A stretch of 64,000 nucleotides of DNA from Dipteronia dyeriana (taxonomy: Eukaryota; Streptophyta; Magnoliopsida; Sapindales; Sapindaceae): NCBI GenBank assembly GCA_032871835.1, contig CM065303.1, positions 55,094,597-55,158,596 on the forward strand, written 5' to 3'. Each line of letters begins with the position of its first letter. Position 1 is the stretch's first letter. The notes under the pieces are model-generated. The model was not told where the DNA came from. It saw only the letters and a program-made list of their open reading frames with translations, and ran no database searches. Shown in pieces: positions 57,100 through 64,000 of the stretch. A program made the translations under genes and the position numbers.

Positions 57100-57646
57100 T
57101 TCAGATTTTAAAAGTGAGACATAAATAGATGCATTCTATGATTTGTATAATTCTTTTATAGATTTTATTATGGATATTCTAAAGTTAGTTTAATGTTATT
57201 ATTTTTTTTAATAGAACGATGAAATTGTACTAAGAATTGTAATCAAGAAAACCTAATCTCTAACGAAACGAAACCACAATAAAACCCTAATTCAATCGCT
57301 CAAAAAAATATCAGACAATCAATATCACACTCACAATCTTTCACAAACAATCCAATCGACTACAGAAAAATAACTGTATCTAATAAGAATGGTTTCACCA
57401 TGAAATAAGAAGAAAAAATAAATCCTACGAATGAATGTGAGAAAATTGTATATGAAGATTATAGATGAAGTGTTTTTATTTTCATTTTAAAAAAATGGAT
57501 GTATTAAGTTTGAAAAATATATAAAAGGGGTAATCTTAGAAATAAATTAAAAAACTAATAAAACCATTTAATTTTATATAGTTAAATCAAAATTTTAAAA
57601 AATGGGACATAAATGGTTCTGTTGTGGGGTGCCAATAGCACCACTC
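57100..57646. mobile_element. Diverged family E relative without the ORF
   Basis: AAAAGTGAGACATAAATAGA near 57,110 and GGGGTGCCAATAGCACCACT near 57,625-57,645 resemble family E termini, but the left end is incomplete and no ENDIKH repeat is present. Confidence 0.4.
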
Positions 57647-57861
57647 ATAATAAAATTTACAAGCATAATTAATTAAAGAAGATCATGAGTGTATTGAATT
57701 TTATGTTAATTATAACAAGGAGGCTAAGGAAATAAATAATGTAGCACAAACAATTTTGGGTGATGATACTGCAGTAAATTTGAACAAATATAACTGGGTG
57801 GTGCGCTAACACAACCCCGCAATATTCCACACGAGAGTCACTGTATTATGTAAAAATAAAA

Positions 57862-59271
57862 GGGGTATTATTGATTTAGTCTCTATATTTTTTTGAATTC
57901 TTTTTTTTTACTCACTTATCCGGTTTTTACTGTTTTGATCCCTGTGTTTTTTAAAATCACTAATTTTGGTCATTCTGACCAAAATTTTGACGGTCAACCG
58001 TCATAAAAAATTCCAATTGACCTTTATACCCTTCACTCCAAAATAAGAAGAAAACTTTTATTTTCTTAAAAAAACAAAAACTGAAAAATTTTAAATCTTT
58101 TTTTTTTAAAAAAGAGGTGAAGATCCAATCGCCAGATTGGTTCTCCACCGTCCATCATGATTGATGAACGGTGGAGATCTAATCTGGAGATTGGTCTCCA
58201 CTAACATCTCCAGCTCCTTATCTTCGATCTCTATACTTCCTCTTCAATCGGTTCTATCTATCTTCTTCTTCTTCTTCTTGCCTTCTTCAATTTTTCCAAA
58301 ATATATTCACTTCACAACCCGTAGATACAGAGAAAATTAATCTCACAAACACTACAATATAACGACTCATTTTCACTCAAACACTCAAGCATAACATATT
58401 CCTCTCTCGATTCCCTCATTCACGGATCAAGTTCTTCTCTTTTCTCAACACCAGATTCAAGTCTTATCTCCCTAATTTCTTACCAAAACGACACCCAAAT
58501 CAAGTCCCTTTTTTATCTCTTTCACTTCGATCACCCAAATCAAATCCCCAATTCATCTCTACCCAAATCAAATCCCCAATTCATCTCCTCCTCTTCAACC
58601 TTCAAACACTAGCAATTTTGTCTCTACCCAGAAGGCAATTTTCACTCTGTTTCAGTCTCAAATCCAATTCGATGTCCTCCTTAACATCTCTGCATTCATC
58701 CTTCGCTCCGCATAAAGTGGCCAAGCAATTAATGAAACCCCATTGACAACACTCTCTAAAACTGAATTCCAGTCGAAGTGGGTGAGGAATAGATTCGAGA
58801 GATAGGGTCGTTTGATGGTGGGGTTCTGTGTTTCTTGTTTAGGTTCGGTTCAGGTTTAAGGCAGAACTCCAAATTACGAGTGATCGATTTCTCGACGATG
58901 AAGAAAATGATATAGACAACGACGACGACTTCACATATACTACTGATGATGATAATGATGAAGCAGAATACTATGAGGATGAGGATGAGGAGGAGATGGT
59001 GGAGGAATCATTGCTTAGGGTTTCAGATTCTGGTAAAGGGGTATCAACGACGAAGAGAAGCGAATGAGAGTGGAGAGAGGGTTTTCACATTGTTCAAGGC
59101 AGTCTGTGGAATCAAAGTGATTTTTGCTGAGATTGGGTTTAGGCTTCCAGATAGTGATATATATATTTTTTAATTTTTAATTTTTCTTTTTTTTTTAGTT
59201 TTACTTTTATAATTTTGTAATTGATCTTTTATTTAAAAATTTTAATTTGTATTTTTGTATTAATTTAATTT

Positions 59272-59305
<34 letters not shown>

Positions 59306-59497
59306 TATTTGTGTGTTGACACGTGACAAATTAATGTTTAAAGACTAAAATACCCTTAGAACCGTTTAATTTAACTAACGGAGGGACGAAATTGAACGGT
59401 TTTTTAAAACATAGGGACCAATCCAATGAAAAATGAATAAGTGAGTAAAAAAAAAAAGAAGTACAAAAAAACGTAGGAACTAAATCAATAATACCCC
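57862..59497. mobile_element. Mutator-like (Pack-MULE-like) element, 1636 bp
   Basis: The ends GGGGTATTATTGATTTAGT at both sides (left 57862, inverse right 59497) match for over 100 bp, including TTTACTCACTTAT. Flanks AAAATAAAA (57853-57861) and AAAATAAAT (59498-59506) are a 9-bp duplication with one mismatch. The middle (58,200-59,130) is GC-richer, pyrimidine-rich and gene-like, with an acidic ORF; an (AT)n tract lies at 59,277-59,302. Confidence 0.8.
58668..59066 (+). pseudogene. Captured gene-like segment with acidic ORF, unidentified
   Basis: ATG near 58,671 opens [20 protein letters not shown] and soon stops. Further on an open frame (about 58,880-59,066) reads DRFLDDEENDIDNDDDFTYT then TDDDNDEAEYYEDEDEEEMV and EESLLRVSDSGKG before a stop. 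The upstream 58,220-58,640 is leader-like and pyrimidine-rich. It seems to be a piece of a host gene with a plastid- or nucleus-type acidic region inside Mutator-like ends. I cannot name the parent gene. Confidence 0.35.
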
Positions 59498-59636
59498 AAA
59501 ATAAATAAAATTGAAAACATCGTCATGTGGATGAATCTTGATCAACTATGTGAATTGAATTATAGATAATAGACGTCTTTATCTAGGGCGTTCCTTTTTA
59601 TTAATTTAATTTATAAAAAAAATGATGATAGAGAAT

Positions 59637-60046
59637 TAGAGTCCGTTTGGAATAGTTTTTTCAAGTAGATCTTTTAGGAGTAGATCTTTTAGAAGTAGAT
59701 CTTTTAGAATAGACATTCTATGAGTAGAACTTTTAATGGGAAGATATTGGTTGTTTTGTTGTCAATTAGAAAAATCTTTTTTAAATAGTAAGATTACCAA
59801 AATATTCAACAAATATTTAAATGATAGGATTATATTAGACATTTTAGTGTTATTAAAAAAACTCAAAAAGATCTATATGGCAAAACATAAAATTTGAGCT
59901 TCTCCAATTAGACGTAAAATAACTTTTTTAATCATCTAAAAGCTCTACTAAGTAACAACCAAACAACATAAAAAAATTCAATAAAAGCTTTTTTAATTAA
60001 AAAAACTCTTTTAGCCAGTAATGAAACTCTTCTGAACGGGCATTTA
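59637..60046. mobile_element. PIF/Harbinger-type MITE
   Basis: Ends GAGTCCGTTTGGAATAG and (inverse) ATGCCCGTTCAGAAGAG with TTA on both sides. Near the left end AGTAGATCTTTTAGRA is tandemly repeated three times (59,666-59,712). Non-coding. Confidence 0.55.
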
Positions 60047-60690
60047 GTTTGTCTATGTATGTTGTGAAAGTAATAATATATATACCAAAGATATCTCGAA
60101 TTTATTTTTCAAATGACATTTCATCGGGCTTGTAATTGTTAATTATTATTATTTTTCAATCCGAAACATTTTATTAATAAAAAAACAGAAAAAAAAAGAA
60201 ATAGAAAAAAATATATAAAAAAATGAAACCAGAAAAACGTGCAAGCCCTAAAACATAAATCTAAAAAGGTATGCAGATCTCAACATAAGGCAAAGGCGGA
60301 ATCATCCTCTCTTGTCTCAACCTGTGCGGCCCAATTAGTGACATGACTTAATTCTACTTAGGCCGCTAAAGTTGTAGAATAAAAGCGAAACTTAGTCTCA
60401 GCTACATGGAGGCGCTTAGAACTTTCCTTGTTTGGGACTTAAAACTAGATAAAATCTTAAAAGTTGACTTCACTTTTCTTTTCGATTTTGTCACCTTAGG
60501 AATCTAATTATTGTCAAATACATGATCTACTAGGTTGTGATTAGAATATGAAGCATGGATATCTTGGTCTTCTGACATTTTCTCAAAATTAATCTTTACT
60601 CTTGTGCATTCAATGCTTAACAGCTAATTGTTAACATCAACCACATCCATTTCGACTGACGCAATCATTGGTAGCATTTTGAATTTTGAA
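60047..60690. other. Unassigned DNA upstream of the Transposase_28 pseudogene
   Basis: No clear ORF, LTR or primer site was found. 60,240-60,480 is less AT-rich and may be an old coding relic on the minus strand, but no family was recognised. Confidence 0.3.
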
Positions 60691-60699
60691 CGAAGCGTG

Positions 60700-63600
60700 A
60701 TTTTTAGGGTTTGTGCACCTACTTCAAATCTCTTATGTTACATCTGGTGACGGTTGCGAGTTCTGATGATGTCACCTACTCATGTATATTTCGAAACTTT
60801 TCATTTCCCTTTCACGACTTCACAGTTTCTTCTGCAAAAGCCCTAATATTTTATTCTTCTCCAAATCTTGAGGTTTTTCTTTATTCCTTTTTTCTTTACC
60901 AACAGTTCGTGTTTTGCTGCTCTCAGTACTATTTCAGGTTTGGATCCCACTCTCTGTTATGGATATTTTGACCTTTTTTTGGGTGCCATCGAGGCAGCGA
61001 TAAAGAGAATATCGCTAGGCTTTAATATATACTTTGGGGTTACTTTCATGCATACACTCATTCGTTTCAACTTGTTGCTTTAAATGTAGATTACTCTGTT
61101 GCTCGTTCTGAGTTTGTTCCTTCATTTGCTAACCCTCATGCTTATGCTTCTGTTTATGCTTGTCCAGATATGTTGAGGACAACTTTAGGCAAGCCGCCAT
61201 AACTTCACCCAAGGAAACTGCCTGTCTTGCGAGTGATTTGAAGATAATCTCCCAAAAACTAAAGATGAAGAAAGTCCCGAGAGAACAACGGGCATGCACG
61301 CTAATGTTCATAGCGGATCACCTGTGTGCATTCGACTATGAAATCAGTGTAGTGACCAATGATGAACTTAAAAAATTCAGGGATCGGTCTGACCTTCCAC
61401 ATTCGGTGCTACTGATCCCCAGTGATGAGCGCATTGTATGGAACCCTCCTCCTGGTGCAGTCGCTATTTACAGTGCCATGCTGTCCTCTGGGGTCACCAT
61501 CCCTGTTTAACATTTCATTGTTCGTTTCTAACAGATGCCGGTATCGCTCCTGGACAATCGACCCCAAACTCATATCGGGTGTTGATCAAATTATGGTAAT
61601 TGTGGAAGAAGATAGAAGCCAAGTATCCCCCGACCCTCCAAGAGATACGTAACTTTTTTACTCTTAGTCGCTCAGATGCTGAAGGTACCTTCTATTTGCA
61701 ATCAACCTCCCTTAGCAGCTGGATTCCTTATGGTTTTGAAGATAAACCTGCCCCTCCCACTCACAATAACCACAAAGGCTTCATTTAGGGTTTCCTATCC
61801 TCGAACAAGTACTAGAAGAATAGCTGGTTCTTCATAGATGGTGACTGGGGTGAGATCATGGTGGCCGATCCTAACCAATGGCTAGCCAGGAGCAGTGTCC
61901 CGAGACAATTCTATAGCCCCAAACTATAGAGTAAGACTGCGTCTGTAATGACTCAGATCCAGGCTAACATACTTGTTAAGACGACCCATACTTATTGGGA
62001 GATCAGGAATCGTCGTAATCTGTACGCAGAGAAGAAGCTGATTAAGTTTGGGTTTTTCCTAGTTATCTCTACTCGACGTAAATGTTGTAAGTCCTGATTT
62101 TGATATCCTTTAGTTTTTGTTGTGCGTATTTATCCTTACTGGTTTTCATTGGATTTTCTTTTCAGTGTACGAGATGGATGTTGTTACTGGCGAGCAAGCC
62201 GAAAAGGCGAAAATTTTGATCGGATTAGCAGGAAAGCAGCCCTGAGCAGGTGGCTTAGAGAATTGTTCCCCCTAAGCATGACTTGGTGAAGCAAATATAT
62301 GAGTTTGATCACGACATTTTGACGGCTCTTGCTGGAAAGTTGAAGGGAGTGGCCGTGATGTTCCATCTCCTAGAAACAGTGGAAGAAGGTCGCTTAGGAA
62401 TAGGTCAGCTCGAGTGAGGTCCACTCAAGAAAGATCTGATCGGGACAGATCCAGTCGGGAGAGGTCTAGTAGAGATAGGCCAGACTAAGGTAGGTATAGC
62501 AAGGAGGGATCAGGTGGAGAGATTCCTAGTGGCAAAGTGGCTAAGACCGGGAGGGGTCTTCCACCCTCGAGGCTATCTGTAAACGAATGAAGGCTCCACT
62601 TACTGTTGATCCGGTGACCTTTTAGTCAGGGGTTGACCCTGTCTTCTTGGATGAGGAAGATGTGAATAATTAGGAGACCCTAAGACTTAATTTTACGGGA
62701 GCAACGATCGAAGAAAGAGGCTATCGAGCGTCTATGTTATCTACTTTTTCCAGTTGCTTCAGCTAAGACGTTTGAACCGACCCTGACAAGAACTGGTGAT
62801 ATGGCCAGGTCGTAACCGGTAAAACCTTTCTCTCATCGTGTGCCATCTTGGGTTCAAGCTGACCATCCTTCTGACCAGGCTTCTTATGATCCATATATAA
62901 AATGCCCTAGCAAGGCCCCTATATAGTTCTTCGTTAAAAATATGATAGTCTTCATTGATTCTAACTCTGACGATGATAGGCATTATTCAGAGAAGCAATT
63001 CATTGATTAAGGAATGCTTGATGTCACTGAAGAGCATGCACTTCTTCCAGTGCTTAAGCCGAGGCTTCCTTCGGATGCCTTAGCGGTCACGTTGGCTGGG
63101 GATACTGGGACCAGCTAAGCTAGTGATGTTCCTACTAGCGTATCTCATGTGTACATTCCTTAGAACGGTATCAGTGAAGGTCAAACCTCTGAAAGGCGGG
63201 GGTTAGGGGCCCTACAAATGTCCTTTAAATTGGAAAAATCATTGGAATTTCAAAGGTGTAGAGTGTTACGAGCCTGACCCTTCCAGCGATACCCCCGATA
63301 ATCTCTACTTCTGGTTATAATAGGTCTACTCCCTCAGCTTCCGCGGTTACTCATGTTTCTGGGTCTTTTCGGCTTCTCAGTTTGAGTAGCTTTTGCACTG
63401 AACCTCTTTCCATGCTTCATGCTATGTCAGTTGGCGATGAGTATATCGGTGATGGATACTAGATGAGGGCTAGAGATGCGAGTACCTTCAAGCGAATCCA
63501 TATGATCTTTAACAACAGAGTTTTTGTAAGTGCCTTCTTCATTACCTTCCATTTTTGTGTATCATTATTCTTAGTTTTCTTTCTATTTTTTCTTTCAAGC

Positions 63601-64000
63601 GGTGGAGGAGTTGACCCGGGCTCTAATCGACTAGATCAAGCAGGCTACATAAATATCCTGATTGTAGAGGGTTCTTACTGAAAAGGATGATGCTCTCAAG
63701 TCCTCTTCTACCAGTGTATCCAATGTCAGGCAATATGAGGAGACTCTGAAGAATCATGTTGAGACTATGGTTGCCCTGAGGAAGATAATTTCCAATGTTC
63801 AGAGTAGTGCCTTTGCAGTTGAGAAGACTCTTAGAAAGCTCACCATAAGAAACACTGAGTTGGAGAAGAGAGTCGCAAGGGCAGAGTTGCATAGCGTTGA
63901 GCTCAAGTCGAGGGCCATCCTGGCTGAAACAACCTTGGATAAACTTAAAGAGGAGACCCGGATCTCCTAAGACACCCTTACCTCTGCTCATCAAGTTATG
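60700..64000 (+). pseudogene. Transposase_28-type (gypsy-associated) ORF, second copy, degraded
   Basis: The + strand carries a relative of the left-edge pseudogene. Readable parts: NFRQAAITSPKETACLASDL, ISVVTNDELKKFRDRSDLPH, ERIVWNPPPGAVAIYSAMLS then SGVTIPV and a stop (61,510); KKIEAKYPPTLQEIRNFFTL (61,605); NSWFFIDGDWGEIMVADPNQ (61,830) and YWEIRNRRNLYAEKKLIKFG (62,000). Introns are visible: GTAAGT...TTTTCAG around 62,088-62,166 and GTAAGT...TTTCAAG around 63,527-63,600. An RS-like region follows (SARVRSTQERSDRDRSSRER, 62,400) and a C-terminal coiled coil (63,680-63,970, KTLRKLTIRNTELEKRVARA). Many stops and frameshifts. The same architecture as at 1-2140 but in the opposite orientation; no LTR was found beside it. 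Confidence 0.65.

Noticed and set aside
58946..59173. 75-residue Met/Arg-rich + ORF
   Set aside because: It is an alternative frame of the GATGAT/GAGGAT repeats that give the acidic frame; the acidic frame is the more gene-like of the two.

Overview
This window is nuclear DNA of a dicot-type flowering plant. It is AT-rich, its genes are spliced with GT-AG introns, and its proteins belong to plant-specific families. Most of it is transposable-element sequence. No bacterial, plasmid or organellar features, CRISPR arrays or rRNA/tRNA genes were seen.

Only three host genes look intact. A C2-domain ABA-related (CAR-type) membrane-binding protein lies at 26.5-28.1 kb on the + strand in 3 exons. 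A plastid-type phosphoglucomutase/phosphomannomutase-family protein lies at 29.4-43.1 kb (+) in 7 exons, 626 residues, stretched by a 9-kb intron full of transposons. A Bet v 1/major-latex-protein-like gene lies at 53.4-54.1 kb (-) in 2 exons. No operon-like relation exists between them; each is an independent gene.

Layout: 1-3.6 kb is the 3' part of a Ty3/gypsy-like element with an antisense extra ORF (Transposase_28 type). 3.8-5.7 kb is a long-inverted-repeat element with a captured 5'-exon-like fragment and a MITE inside one arm. 6.9-8.2 kb is a dead LINE reverse transcriptase. 8.9-10.5 kb is a terminal-inverted-repeat element whose core is a hierarchical palindromic A/T-tract array. 10.5-14.5 kb is AT-rich intergenic DNA. 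14.5-19.8 kb is a coding-poor LTR element carrying a minisatellite and a nested solo LTR. 19.8-24.3 kb is a gypsy 5' end, a hAT MITE, a second solo LTR and a copia fragment. 24.3-26.3 kb holds TIR elements. 26.5-43.1 kb holds the CAR and mutase genes. 43-52 kb and 54-60 kb are stacked MULE, Pack-MULE, PIF/Harbinger and hAT elements. 60.7-64 kb is a second, sense-oriented copy of the Transposase_28-type pseudogene.

The main interest is the nesting. Target-site duplications (TSDs) can be read directly for more than a dozen insertions: 5 bp for LTRs, 8 bp for hAT, 9 bp for Mutator-like, TTA/TAA for PIF/Harbinger and 11-17 bp for SINEs. Several Mutator-like elements carry host-like sequence, including a recognisable glycerol-3-phosphate transporter fragment. 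One Mutator-like family appears three times and carries an ORF built from an 11-residue repeat (ENDIKH..EL). All coordinates and motif matches were read by eye; no database search or alignment program was run.
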